The notes below the pieces were generated by a model. That model ran no database searches, was not told where the DNA came from, and was given only the letters and a program-made list of their open reading frames with translations. Below are positions 1 through 9,925 of a stretch of DNA of 64,000 nt, piece by piece; positions within the stretch are counted from its first letter, which is position 1; the number at the start of each line of letters is the position of its first letter. This DNA is from Gonocerus acuteangulatus (lineage: Eukaryota; Arthropoda; Insecta; Hemiptera; Coreidae), in contig OX328123.1 in the NCBI GenBank assembly GCA_946811695.1, positions 31,585,399 to 31,649,398 on the forward strand, given 5' to 3'. Both the position numbers and the translations under genes were made by a program.

Positions 1-420
1 AAATATGTTTGATGAACTAAGTGATCTTATTCAATTTATTTTTAAGGGTTTTATGACAAGTTTTTATCATTAATTCAAAATTTCGGGAGGGGCTGCAGCC
101 TCCTCAGCCCCCCTCATATACGCCCATGCTTCTGTATCCACTAGAAAGGCTCTATTAGGCATATTTTGTATTGATTTATAGAGCTTTGCTTTAGAATGAG
201 AGCCGGATTGTGTAATTTCCGCTTCTGTGTATAAGTTAGCTACTGTCGGTCTCCCTGACGCCTTAATATCACTTTTATTCAAGATGTTCGAGAGGATTTT
301 GACAATTTACACGAGATATATTAAAAAAAAAGTTTATTTATTTTCTAAGCTTATCAAATGACACTAGGGACATGAAAGGAACCGCTCTAAGATGATGCAG
401 TTCCTGCGAGACGGACTTTT
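1..420 (-). repeat. S3-type dispersed repeat with S-end and 70-codon reading frame
   Basis: Read on the minus strand this is a second copy of 33308-33740. It starts with an S-end terminus (about 375-420, GACGGACTTTT outermost on the + strand) and continues through a segment holding a 70-codon frame (70-282). The two copies look roughly 93% identical by eye. The frame matches no protein family I recognise. It stays open in both copies with a few substitutions, which could mean recent copying rather than selection. The left edge is cut by the window. Confidence 0.6.
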
Positions 421-1489
421 AATAAAACATGTTGCTATATGTTGTATATTATGTGGGCCTATCAGTCTATGATGCAAATCCTACTAAAATATGACTACAA
501 GCTCTGTATGCTACATAATCTTGTTGCCTCTAACCAATTTCAACTGATAGTGTCACGTAATATCGAACATAGAGCAGCTACAGTTATGTTTTGTTAAAAC
601 TGTTGCTTGGCACTATTTTGCCCCGACCCCTTCATTTATCTTTAGTTGGGCACAATGTTTATCGAGTTTAGCTGCAATGAATCCAAAATCACAGCAGTTG
701 TGGGCAAATTAATAATTTGGGCCTTGAGTAAACCCTCATTCTTAATTTCATTTCAAATTTTTGGATAGCTAACCTGCATTGGGAACTAATGCCGACATAT
801 CTGCAGCTGTCTAGGAAGCCTATAAGTGAATTGTCCTGGAACCCTGTAGGCTTCAGCCATAACAGGCTTTGCTCCCACGGCTTTATTCACGTTAGGGAAG
901 TTTATTTTACAAAATACAATTTATTATATTTCTAATGTTTTTTTCCTGAACATAATTATTAAGAAACACATGTTCATATGCTCTATTAAAAGAGCATATG
1001 ATCCTTAAACATTTTTATTTTACTTAACAACATAAACACAATACAATGGAAGTAATTCCATTTTTAAAAACCTACAAAAGAGAAGTTATCCAAATGAACC
1101 ATATAGTCGCTCTCATTGGTGTTTTTTAAATGAGAAACTGTCACTAACCTTTGCCTAAATTACTTGAATTCTTATTGATACATCTCCACTTTACTGTACA
1201 GAAAATCATATAAGGCTAGAATTTAAAAATTGTAAACAATACAAGTTATTTTACAAGCTTCATGAAACCAATGTAAAACCACACAAAATTAACATGTGCA
1301 TTTTTAGGAGAAAATGACAGCTTGTTATGGATAGACAATTATAATAGGAAGATTATTTTTCTTTATAGACAGGGGGATATCAAATAATATCCATGATTGA
1401 ACGATATAGAAAGGGAGAAACTGAGGGGCAAATAGTACTTTTTTTATGATAGAATTATCTAATAGCTAAATTACTGTTATAAATACAAA
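421..1489. other. Unassigned AT-rich DNA
   Basis: About 1 kb with no long reading frame, RNA gene or recognisable repeat. It ends at the target duplication of the MITE at 1498. Confidence 0.5.
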
Positions 1490-2238
1490 TTAATTAAGGT
1501 AAAACTGAAGGAGAGCGTCCTCAACACCGATTTTCTTCAAAGTTTGCACTATAACGTATTTTCATGCACTAAACACGAATCCGTTGAAAAACATTGTTGT
1601 TCTCAACCAGGAAAGAAGTTATTTAATAAAAAAGTTCACTGTTATGAAGGTTAGGGAAGACTGCCTTGGACGACTTTTGGGCATAGAATTCTTTTTATTT
1701 CTGCGAGTTGGATTGACTAGGGGTTTTGATGTTTTCTTGAGCGAGTGGAGCGTAGCGGAGCGAGCGGAAACGCATAGCACGTATGCCCAAAAGCGACAGT
1801 TTACGACCAAGTCAGCTACCACAAGGTGAGTCTAAATTTCAATTACACTTCGTCAAATAGGACTATTGCGCAGGCGCGTGTTTACATATAAGCTGTTTAC
1901 CCCGTCTTTTATAACCTCCATAACAGTGAACTTTAGTGCTTAATAACTTCTTTCCTAGTTGCGAGCAACTTTTTTTTCAACGGATTCGTGTTTAGTGCAT
2001 CAAAATACGTTATAGTGCAAATTTTGAAGAAAATTTGGTCGTTTTTAACCCGCTAACAGCACCTTTGGTCGTTTGTAACCCGCTAACAGTGAACCTTTTT
2101 TTTAAATAACTTCTTTCCTGGTTGAGAACAACAATTTTTTTCAACGGATTCGTGTTTAGTGCATGAAAATACGTTATAGTGCAAACTTTGAAGAAAATCG
2201 GTGTTGAGGACGCTCTCCTTCAGGTTTACCTTAATTAA
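1490..2238. mobile_element. Non-autonomous TIR element (MITE), 8-bp target duplication, Merlin-like
   Basis: Element body 1498-2230 (733 bp) is flanked by a perfect 8-bp direct repeat TTAATTAA (1490-1497 and 2231-2238). The ends are long inverted repeats starting GGTAAA and continuing through GGAGAGCGTCC and TATAACGTATTTTCATGCAC. The interior has a CG-rich GAGCGAGxGGAGCG stretch (about 1738-1770). It encodes no transposase. An 8-bp AT-rich target with TIRs starting GG fits the Merlin superfamily; hAT or P cannot be excluded. A sister copy lies at 60987-61708 and an internal fragment at 3612-3880. The short ORFs in both strands are by-products of the fold-back structure. Confidence 0.8.
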
Positions 2239-3322
2239 ACTAAAGACAGGTTTATTTTCAGTTTACTTTGCTTTATCAAAAGAGATAAGACATGAAATAT
2301 CTAAAGCTAAAAATCAGTGATAACAAAAATGAGTCATATTACAATAGCTAACTAATCAAATGAAATAAAGACACTTATCCAACAAATCTAATGCCAGAAT
2401 TCTCCTGAAATATTGAAGAGATGAACATAAAAATAACAAAGATAATACAAGACACAAATCAGTTAGCATACCCCGAACAACACAGTAAGGTGATAACAAA
2501 TCATCTCCGAAAAACGTTCCATCTCACTCTTTTCAACATAAAGAATAAATATTGGTCAGCAAATGCCTAATAATTCACTTCCGAGGATTAAACAACTCGA
2601 AAAAACATACAGAGACAAAAATGACATCAACAACTCCGCCTCTCCAGCTCCACTGGCCTAGTGATAAGGTTTGATAAGATAATGTGACTCAGCTGCTACT
2701 TTCAAATACCTAAACTGTTCTTTGTTTCATTACACAGTTACTAGAAGTAACAGCTAGCGTAGTCTATCTCTTTGCTCCGTACACTCGCTTCTAAGATGCT
2801 CTGTTAGTTTACAAATACATAATATGTGATAGAATTTAATTTATAAATAAAAATACACCTACTGTTATTTGTTTTTATCAACATTCAAATACTCCGTTAA
2901 AAAAAATGATATGATACTTTTTCTATAAGTAAGGCACTGCTTTATTTTATTTAGGACACTAGCGTTCAAAGTTAGTTACTGTGAGAAGTGTAAGAATTAG
3001 GAAGATTTAGTTCAAGTATTTAAATGATTAAATTATGTACACATGATGACATGAAATAACGTTTTAAGCAGGAATCGAAGGTTTAAGTTTTCTGATTCAC
3101 AAGAAATCATAAAGGAAACATTTTAACTTAGAAGTTCCAATAGTGAGAAAAAACTTTATTGTTGAAAAAGAAAGTTTAGTTGCCCAACTAAATTGGATTG
3201 CTGTACACACAACATATCAAAAGAACTTTCTATAAAAGGTTATCTCAGAATTATTTCAAAATTAATTTTTGATAAATGTTCTGTTCATATAAGTTCTTGA
3301 GGAAACTTTTTATTAAAGTTCC
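2239..3322. other. Unassigned AT-rich DNA
   Basis: No coding, RNA or repeat signature seen. It lies between the MITE target duplication and the left TIR of the nested stack. Confidence 0.5.
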
Positions 3323-3385
3323 GGTCTTTTTGCGAAGACCACATCCAGTTACTTTTGAAGTAGCAATTATTGTATCAGTGATTCA
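3323..3385 (+). repeat. Left terminal inverted repeat of the nested stack
   Basis: Pairs with 9080-9131 in inverted orientation. Just inside is GCGCATGCGCA (about 3388), a motif that also appears in the MITE at 61180 and resembles an NRF-1-type promoter element, followed by CCAAT-like sequence. Confidence 0.6.
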
Positions 3386-3524
3386 GCGCATGCGCATAAC
3401 TCCTTTGCCTTCCTATTGGAGGATTCCGCTGACCAATTGCATTGGTTCTTGCTGGGAGTAAAGTAACATTCAACAGTGAATTAGTTTGTTTACGAAAAAG
3501 CTCTGCTTATGTTAGTGAGAAAAA

Positions 3525-3611
3525 ATGAGTCTTTTACAATTAGTTCGCGATGTTCCTGACAAAGAAAAAGGGATTGGTTTCATACTCGAAAAATTAATGG
3601 AATCCTATTAA
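3525..3611 (+). pseudogene. 28-codon fragment resembling a transposase N-terminus
   Basis: An ATG about 200 bp inside the left TIR opens a 28-codon frame beginning MSLLQLVRDVPDKEKGIGF. The pattern, a leading MSLLQLV-type helix followed by an acidic turn and FIxEK, is reminiscent of N-termini of Merlin/ISXO2-type transposases. It stops exactly where a MITE-derived segment begins, so the rest of the gene is lost or was replaced. This is pattern resemblance only; 28 residues are too few to assign a family. Confidence 0.25.
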
Positions 3612-3900
3612 TTTTAGCGAGTTGGATAGACAAGAGTCGCTAAAATTAAAATAATTCTATTAATTGCGAGTTGGATTGACTAGGGTTTTGATATCTTCTT
3701 GAGCGAGCGGAGCGTAGCGTAGCAAGCGGAAACGCATAGCATGTAATGCCTAATAAATGTAAAATATCCAAAAAAGAGAGAGAGAAAAGGAATAAAATAT
3801 GTTTGTTTACAAATATCCTTGTTTGTTATCCTTCATTACCTGCAAAACAGTCAACTTTAATGCTTAATAACTTTTTTCATTTATTTATTTATTTTACTTA
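3612..3900 (+). repeat. Internal fragment of the Merlin-like MITE family
   Basis: It shares the motifs GCGAGTTGGATTGACTAGG, CTTCTTGAGCGAGCGGAGCG and CGGAAACGCATAGCA with 1690-1790 and, inverted, 61275-61345. No TIRs or target duplication are visible here, so it is a fragment embedded in the stack. Confidence 0.65.
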
Positions 3901-3904
3901 CAGG

Positions 3905-4307
3905 ATATTTCTAGGTGATGACACCAAGTGCCTGAAATGTGGTGAAATAGGCCACATAAGTACTAAATGTGGGTACACTAGAAATAAACCTAATGATACT
4001 ATCTCTAATCAAGATATTAATTTCCCATCGAATTCAAATTCTGAGTCGTCTAACAGGCTAACTATTACCTCCTCACATCTAAACAAAAGTGTCCCATCCA
4101 ATTTACAGCCTTCTATAAAAGAAAATCCCAAAATTCTAAATTTAACTGAGCAGTCTTTAATCCACAATATCGCTGATAATGCAATAGAACAGACACTTAC
4201 GGCGACAGATAAAACTGATGCGCTGGATACTAAGAAACACACAAATACGAGCTGTACTCCAGAACCTAAATCACATCACCAAGTATCTCAATTAAATATA
4301 ATAATCC
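3905..4307 (+). pseudogene. LINE ORF1 (gag-like), N-terminal part, interrupted
   Basis: An open frame carries one CCHC zinc knuckle, CLKCGEIGHISTKC (C-x2-C-x4-H-x4-C, about 3929-3970), followed by a Ser/Asn-rich region. CCHC knuckles in ORF1 are typical of Jockey/I-type non-LTR retrotransposons and bind the element RNA. The frame is split by the Penelope insertion. The same frame resumes at 8071 after the 12-bp target duplication. The 5' end is missing: upstream sequence is MITE-derived, so the start codon at 3746 is not the original one. Confidence 0.65.
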
Positions 4308-4353
4308 ACGATTAATAATACCAAACAGGTGAAGAATAACCCTTCAAAAATTT

Positions 4354-4683
4354 AATAGGCCTAGGCAGCTTGATAAAGTCTAATATGGCTGTGATAATGA
4401 GTGTTTAATTGATGTAGGTGTAATTTGACTTGGTTCCTTACAGGAATCATGTTTATTTATTGTATGACTGTTTTAGTGTAACTATAGTAATGAACAGGAC
4501 ATGGTGAGTTTAAAATTATGACAATAAAATTTAGTAAATGGTTTTGGAGGATGTAATATCTGAAATTAATATACTATTGTAGATTGCCTGAGGATGGACC
4601 TGTGTGTCTGAAACGTTGTGATGGAGAAATAAATGTAAAGTTTAAAAATTTTGTGAAGGGTTATTCTTCACCTGTTTGGTATT
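4354..4683 (+). repeat. Left pseudo-LTR of Penelope-like element
   Basis: 330-bp direct repeat of 7741-8070. Differences seen: T for C in GTGTGTCTGAAAC, and a G for T just before the tail GAAGGGTTATTC. LTR-like direct repeats of this kind are characteristic of Penelope-like elements and are not true retroviral LTRs. Confidence 0.9.
4586..4630 (+). ncRNA. Hammerhead-ribozyme-like motif in left pseudo-LTR
   Basis: CTGAGGA, one extra base, a short helix GGAC/GTCT(G) closed over CTGTGT, then GAAAC. This is the CUGANGA...GAAA core order of hammerhead ribozymes, which are known from Penelope-like pseudo-LTRs. In this copy helix II carries one C-to-T change that weakens a pair. Folding was judged by eye; cleavage is not shown. 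Confidence 0.4.
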
Positions 4684-4725
4684 ATTAATTAATACCCTTC
4701 ATTTAGTAATCGTAATAATATTTAA

Positions 4726-7542
4726 ATGGAAGAAGAGAGGATCCATTTTAAAGGAGTAGAAGGAGTATTGGCAGATGATATTAATAAAGAAGAAGACAGG
4801 CATTACGTCAAATTATTAACTAAGCTAGTGTTAAAAAAGGGAAAATTGAATTGTCAGCTATATTATTTAAGAAAATGTTTAGAGTTAAACATATGTCCTA
4901 AACATATCTTTCATACTATTTTAGAAATTGATAATTTGTTCATTAATGAATTTCTGATTAAAAATTGCAAAGTTAATTTTTGTGATAGTCTTAGCAATAA
5001 AATAATTAAATTGGAGATGAAGCAAGCATTCTGGTTAAGGATGCTAATTTCAAAGAAAATAGATGTGGTATTAAATAATGTTAGAGATAAATACTCTTTC
5101 GATAACGTAAATTTCAAAGAAACATTAGTGGACAAAATTAATTTAATTTGCCAGAAAGTGGTAGATAATAACAAGCGTAGACTGGAAAAAAAATTAGAAA
5201 GGAAAATTAGGCCTAAATGTAATAAACCAGCTTTAAATATAAATGTTAAAAAATTAGATAGCAAATTTGATAATATATCATCCATTAAAGCAAGTAATGT
5301 TGTCCAGCCTTCATATATTAATAATAATAAAGACTTAAATGATAATAACATGCTTAAAATACTGGAAAATTATAATAAATTGTACATTACTACTGATAGG
5401 GTTGAAAATTTAACTAAAACTAAAATACCAGTGAATATAATAAATCTTCTGTCTTTGGGTGAAAATTTTAGTTTAGATAGTAAGAATATAGATAAAGATA
5501 TTGTGACGTTAATCACTGATCTTGAGAGTATTTATGACAAAATTGACTCAACTGAGAGCCATATTAATGGTACTAGGAATCATATTTGTAATATAATTTC
5601 TAATTATATTACACAATGTAACAAAACTAACAATATAACAGCGCTTAATAAACAAATAAATAAAGATTTTGAATTATTTAAAAGGTTTTTAAAAGATCAT
5701 AAAGATTTAATTGTGATTAAATCCGACAAAACAAAGAAATTAGTAATAATGAACAGAACTGAATATATGAATAAAATGAATATTTTATTGGATGATAAAG
5801 CAACTTATAAAAAGGTGAGAGCAAACCCTGGTATAGAGTTAGCTGGTAAAATTAATAAATATGTTGAGAATTTACATAAAAATGGCTATATCGATAAATA
5901 CACTAAAAATAGATTAGCAGCTAACAATTATACAGAGCCAAGGATTCATGGTTTGGTAAAACTGCATAAACCTGGAAATTTATTAAGACCTATAATTAAT
6001 AATATTAATGGACCTAATGATAATTTGGCAAAATTCATGTATTCATCCTTAAAATGTTTAAATACGTTATATGATTATGATATTAAAAATTCCTATGAGT
6101 TAAAAAATAAATTAAATATGATTCAGTTTGATAAGGATAAAGAATATGAATTAATAAGTTTTGATGCAGAGTCCTTATTCACCAATATATCTGTGGATGA
6201 ATGTATCAAAATCATAGAAAGTAATTGGGAATTAATAAAAAATCATACCCCAATTAAAAACAAAAAGCTATATTCTGAAGGTATCAAATTATGTACGTTA
6301 TTTGGTTATTTTAAATTTAATGGTGATTATTATAGACAGGTATATGGTTTGCCAATGGGTGGCAGATTATCAGTTGTGTTAAGTAACGCCCTATTAAATA
6401 AGCTGATTTATGAACAACTTAGCAAAACTACTGTTAAACCAGTGTTAATAACTAAATACATAGATGACTTATTACTAATAACTATAAAAGAAACGTATCC
6501 TGAGCTATTAGAGCTGTTCAATTCCTTTCATAAAAGAATAAGATTTACCCATGAATGTACAACGAATAACAAACTGAGATATCTTGACATGGAGGTTAAA
6601 TTCGAAAATAATAAAATAACAACAAAATGGACTATAAAAGATATTTGTAGCTCCCGTATTTTAAATTTTAATTCAAATCATCCTAAAACTCAAATAATTA
6701 ATACAGCTAAAAATTTGATTAACACAGCTATAAATATAACAGATAGTATATACTTGAAAGAAATAAAAGGGAAGATTAATAAAATACTAGTGGACAATTT
6801 TTATCCATTAAAGCTAATAAATAAACTATGGTTCAATAAAATGAGTAATAATACAAAGAGTAGTCCAACCATAATGCAGGAATCACAAGAGAAACTAATA
6901 ACACAAGCATGCAAATTTAAGGTGAGATCCAATGATAATAAGCCTAATTTAATAACTGATTATTTTAAACTATTAAACAAAACTATTGAAGGGAATGGAG
7001 AAAATACTAGTAGAGAGCAGTGTAATGTAATGGGAAATAATAAAGCTCATAAATTAAAATATATTCCTGGTTTAACTGAAAAAATAAGGAAAGGATTAAA
7101 GAAGTATGACCATACTAATTTAAAGATTGGTCTTTATAATGATAATAAAATAACAAATGCATTAAGTAATATGAAAGATAGAATAAATAGTATAAATAAA
7201 CAAAATGTGATTTATCAAATTAATTGCAAGCAATGCATGGACAAATGTTACATAGGGGAAACTTCCCAAAATTTAAAAAATAGGTTAAAACAACACATAT
7301 CTAATTGCAATAATAGTAAAAATATCAATACTACAGCATTGGCAAATCATGCTATCACCAAACAGCATAAGTTTGATTATGATAATGCTAAGATTTTAAA
7401 AACTGTTAATGATAATAAAGCTAGGAAATTAACTGAATCAATTTACATAACTAAAAATATCAATAGAACCATTAATTTCAAAACAGATGTTAAAGGTATA
7501 GGACAACATTATGTTGACATATTAAATAAAATTAATTTCTGA
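4726..7542 (+). CDS. Penelope-like reverse transcriptase with GIY-YIG endonuclease
   Basis: 938 aa. Likely role: nick target DNA and copy the element RNA into the nick. Residues 1 to about 330 are a Lys/Asn-rich N-terminal region without a domain I can name. The RT domain follows: GLVKLHKPG and LRPIINNI (about 412-427), SFDAESLFTNI (about 478-488), VYGLPMGGRLSVVLSNA (about 538-554), catalytic YIDD at 578-581, and LRYLDMEV (about 617-625). The C-terminal GIY-YIG nuclease has VIY at 828-830, a CxxC pair just after it, CYIGET at 841-846, the catalytic-type Arg in the following helix (NRLKQH), and a Glu at about 904 (LTESIYI). Motif order and length suit a Penelope-like element with endonuclease. 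The frame is uninterrupted. Codon use is extremely AT-rich, unlike the P450 exons. The start is the first ATG after the left pseudo-LTR, about 42 bp downstream of it. Confidence 0.92.
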   Translation: MEEERIHFKGVEGVLADDINKEEDRHYVKLLTKLVLKKGKLNCQLYYLRKCLELNICPKHIFHTILEIDNLFINEFLIKNCKVNFCDSLSNKIIKLEMKQAFWLRMLISKKIDVVLNNVRDKYSFDNVNFKETLVDKINLICQKVVDNNKRRLEKKLERKIRPKCNKPALNINVKKLDSKFDNISSIKASNVVQPSYINNNKDLNDNNMLKILENYNKLYITTDRVENLTKTKIPVNIINLLSLGENFSLDSKNIDKDIVTLITDLESIYDKIDSTESHINGTRNHICNIISNYITQCNKTNNITALNKQINKDFELFKRFLKDHKDLIVIKSDKTKKLVIMNRTEYMNKMNILLDDKATYKKVRANPGIELAGKINKYVENLHKNGYIDKYTKNRLAANNYTEPRIHGLVKLHKPGNLLRPIINNINGPNDNLAKFMYSSLKCLNTLYDYDIKNSYELKNKLNMIQFDKDKEYELISFDAESLFTNISVDECIKIIESNWELIKNHTPIKNKKLYSEGIKLCTLFGYFKFNGDYYRQVYGLPMGGRLSVVLSNALLNKLIYEQLSKTTVKPVLITKYIDDLLLITIKETYPELLELFNSFHKRIRFTHECTTNNKLRYLDMEVKFENNKITTKWTIKDICSSRILNFNSNHPKTQIINTAKNLINTAINITDSIYLKEIKGKINKILVDNFYPLKLINKLWFNKMSNNTKSSPTIMQESQEKLITQACKFKVRSNDNKPNLITDYFKLLNKTIEGNGENTSREQCNVMGNNKAHKLKYIPGLTEKIRKGLKKYDHTNLKIGLYNDNKITNALSNMKDRINSINKQNVIYQINCKQCMDKCYIGETSQNLKNRLKQHISNCNNSKNINTTALANHAITKQHKFDYDNAKILKTVNDNKARKLTESIYITKNINRTINFKTDVKGIGQHYVDILNKINF

Positions 7543-7740
7543 TGACAGAGTAACAGATTACTTTCACAGTTTAAATATCTGGGTTACATACCTCAGTGTA
7601 GTGTATATTAAATATGGTAATAAAACTAATGTTAAGTAGAGATTACACAATTTGTCTGTGATATGTCATACATAATTTATTATATATTTTGACTAATTGA
7701 ATTTTAATGTTTTAATTTAATTTTTAGTTATACCAAATAT
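7543..7740 (+). other. 3' spacer of the Penelope-like element
   Basis: AT-rich non-coding sequence between the ORF stop and the right pseudo-LTR; no separate feature seen. Confidence 0.7.
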
Positions 7741-8070
7741 AATAGGCCTAGGCAGCTTGATAAAGTCTAATATGGCTGTGATAATGAGTGTTTAATTGAT
7801 GTAGGTGTAATTTGACTTGGTTCCTTACAGGAATCATGTTTATTTATTGTATGACTGTTTTAGTGTAACTATAGTAATGAACAGGACATGGTGAGTTTAA
7901 AATTATGACAATAAAATTTAGTAAATGGTTTTGGAGGATGTAATATCTGAAATTAATATACTATTGTAGATTGCCTGAGGATGGACCTGTGTGTCCGAAA
8001 CGTTGTGATGGAGAAATAAATGTAAAGTTTAAAAATTTTTTGAAGGGTTATTCTTCACCTGTTTGGTATT
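7741..8070 (+). repeat. Right pseudo-LTR of Penelope-like element
   Basis: Direct repeat of 4354-4683 with two differences. It ends CCTGTTTGGTATT directly against the right target duplication at 8071. Confidence 0.9.
7973..8014 (+). ncRNA. Hammerhead-ribozyme-like motif in right pseudo-LTR
   Basis: Same motif as at 4586, but here helix II is fully complementary (GGAC over CTGTGT with GTCC) between CTGAGGA and GAAAC. One unpaired base separates CTGAGGA from helix II, as in the other two hammerhead-like motifs of this window. Confidence 0.45.
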
Positions 8071-8450
8071 ATATAATAATCCAAAAATTGGATAACGCGG
8101 GAGAAATTCTACAGAAAGAGGAAACGAAAAGCTCTCCTGGACACTCAGAACCACCAATCCAAATGAACTTAAATAATCTGGATAAGAAATCGCCTTTCCG
8201 AACATTCAGTCTTGAAGAAGTGAAGCCTTTCATAGAGAAGAATAAATCAAAATATCCAATAACATTCTCTGAACTTGAATCTATTCTGCAGATAACACTT
8301 CAGGAGAAAAACGCACAAGAGGTTATTTCAGAATTCACCTCAGATATAGATGGAATTGTCCAAATGCTCCTTGATACCCGCAGAAACATTCACAGGAATA
8401 GGTCTGCGAAAATCCGAATAACAAAGCTACTTAAATCAAAGGAGTATTGA
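8071..8450 (+). pseudogene. LINE ORF1 (gag-like), C-terminal part
   Basis: It continues the frame of 3905-4307 after the Penelope insertion and runs to a stop at 8448-8450. The C-terminal region is Lys/Glu-rich and helical looking (SLEEVKPFIEKNKSKYPI near its middle), with a basic end. No catalytic motifs. It lies 147 bp upstream of the LINE endonuclease frame, as ORF1 precedes ORF2 in these elements. The Penelope insertion is the only lesion seen between the knuckle and this stop. Confidence 0.6.
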
Positions 8451-8597
8451 AGGATATTCTAAATTCCTCTACACCAGAGACTAGTTCTTCTGATAGAAAA
8501 CATATCGGGGGAACGACCAATAGTTAAGATTTAATCAACATATGCTTAATTTAATTATTTTTTTTTAACAAATATTTAGGTTATTATTTAAACCATC

Positions 8598-9002
8598 ATG
8601 CCAAACAATCCAAAATTACATATTCTCCAGTGGAGCTGCAACGGCTTCTATAGACACTACGAGAACCTAAAAATACTAATAAATGAAAAACAACCCCATG
8701 TGTTATGTTTAGAAGAAACTCATCTACAACCTTCCATGATAACAAACCTTAAAGAGCAAATATTTCGAAGAGGTCGAGCCAAAGCTTCGTCGACCTGGAG
8801 AGGTGTCGGTGTTTTAATTAAAAACACCATCGTAGCACAAGAAGTACAACTTAAAACACATCTGGAGGCAATCGATCTTCAAATACGCATCCCAGACCCA
8901 ATCTCGATATGTAACATTTATATAGCCCCAACCCAAGATTTCTCTTCCAACGACTTACATCAGATAGTGAATCAACTTCCGAAGCCAGTAGTGTTCAAGT
9001 GA
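8598..9002 (+). pseudogene. LINE ORF2 start: apurinic-type endonuclease domain, truncated
   Basis: 134 codons beginning just after the start codon with ILQWSCNGF, then CLEETHLQP containing the catalytic-type Glu, then RGVGVLIKNT and ICNIYIAP. These are the opening motifs of the endonuclease/exonuclease/phosphatase domain of Jockey/I-type LINE ORF2, which nicks target DNA. The frame ends at VVFK, before the later catalytic Asp and His motifs and before any reverse transcriptase. Loss of the 3' part is unusual because LINEs usually lose the 5' end. The flanking sequence at 9003-9131 leads straight into the right TIR, so a deletion or recombination removed the rest. Confidence 0.8.
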
Positions 9003-9131
9003 GTCAAGTAGTGATAGATAACCAGCAAAGAACCTATAAGCTAATCAGTAAGCTTATCAGCGAGTACGAGTAACTGTTATAAATCACTACTGCTACTTCA
9101 AAAGTAACGATGTGGTCTTCGCAAAAAGACC
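9003..9131. repeat. Right inner flank and terminal inverted repeat of nested stack
   Basis: 9080-9131 is the inverted partner of 3323-3380. The stretch 9003-9079 has no recognisable content. Confidence 0.55.
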
Positions 9132-9445
9132 CTATATATGTATGTTCTCAAAGGTGATAAAACAGACTAATCTCTCCCCTAAGAATTTCAGTATTAGCAA
9201 TAGTTTTTCGAGGATTTACATTTTCCTACAAATAATAATAAGAAAGGAAAGAGAATAGGAAATATCCAGCCTCCTGGAGGGAGGGAGGACCCGCGCTATA
9301 AGCTAAAAGAAAATTCCGAACTTTGTCCGAGCCCTTAAGTTTGAAAACTAGATTATTTGAATTAATAAATTATAAATCTTTAAAAACTTCATGAAAGCTA
9401 CTTTGATCTATTCCAATGTCTAAAACAGTTTTCGAAATATTTCCA

Positions 9446-9449
<4 letters not shown>
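9132..9449. other. Unassigned DNA
   Basis: No coding or repeat signature seen; it leads into the (TA)n tract at 9450. Confidence 0.5.

Positions 9450-9520
<71 letters not shown>
9450..9520. repeat. (TA)n microsatellite
   Basis: 71-bp uninterrupted dinucleotide tract ending exactly at the truncated 5' edge of a LINE fragment. Confidence 0.97.
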
Positions 9521-9525
<5 letters not shown>

Positions 9526-9925
9526 CCCAATCTATAGATCTGCCCGCACTACATACCTTCAAGATATCCAACCAGAAGTTGATGAAGACAATCTCACATT
9601 GATTCTTTCACCTTCGAATAAGAACTCAATGTTCAGGCTCTTCCGCTTCACCATGGAAGCTCTAATGACAAGATCGTTTGTGCTTTTTGAATACTAGCAA
9701 GTAATTTTTATTTTTATTTATTTTATTTTTTTCTAAAATTTATCTATTGTACTTTTCTGTTTATTATGATTAAGATTTATATTATTTATATTTATTACGA
9801 TCCAATGAGAAATGTTTTTTTTTTCTCTCTTTTCTTTTATTATTATTTATCTATTATAATGTTTTGTAGCCAGACCCCTGTAACTGTAACTTCAAACAAA
9901 ATACAGAATTATATATATAATATAT
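9521..9925 (+). pseudogene. 5'-truncated LINE 3' end (C-terminus of RT ORF plus 3' UTR)
   Basis: The frame to the stop at 9695-9697 begins ECPIYRSAR and contains DNLTLILSPSN and FRFTMEALMTRS. This layout, Cys-Pro after a zinc-binding His, a short linker, then an aliphatic helix ending in Arg, is typical of the extreme C-terminus of Jockey/I-type ORF2. Upstream coding sequence is absent; the (TA)n tract abuts it directly. An AT-rich 3' UTR runs to about 9925 and ends in TA-rich sequence. Confidence 0.6.

Larger units (their letters stand above)
4296..8082 (+). mobile_element. Complete Penelope-like retroelement with 12-bp target duplication
   Basis: The body 4308-8070 (3763 bp) is flanked by the direct repeat ATATAATAATCC (4296-4307 and 8071-8082). 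Order: a 46-bp inverted copy of the element tail (4308-4353), left pseudo-LTR (4354-4683), the 938-codon ORF (4726-7542), about 200 bp of 3' sequence, and right pseudo-LTR (7741-8070). The two pseudo-LTRs differ at only 2 positions that I can find. Intact ORF, intact target duplication and near-identical repeats point to a young, possibly still competent insertion. It landed inside a LINE ORF1. Confidence 0.9.
3323..9131. mobile_element. TIR-bounded nested transposon stack
   Basis: The outer ends are inverted repeats: 3323-3380 reads GGTCTTTTTGCGAAGACC, then CACATC, then TTACTTTTGAAGTAGCA. 9080-9131 is its reverse complement with a few differences. The first 18 bases form a small hairpin themselves. 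Inside, in order, are a short transposase-like frame, a MITE fragment, a LINE ORF1 split by a Penelope element, and a LINE endonuclease. No target duplication is visible outside the TIRs, so the outer element is old or its borders have shifted. Confidence 0.55.

Noticed and set aside
4911..5351. 146-aa minus-strand frame inside the Penelope ORF
   Set aside because: Antisense shadow of an AT-rich ORF; Leu/Phe-rich with no domain.
9416..9520. Many frames rich in Ile-Tyr repeats (also at 11173, 12474, 14696, 20996, 22754, 49405)
   Set aside because: Translation of (TA)n microsatellites.
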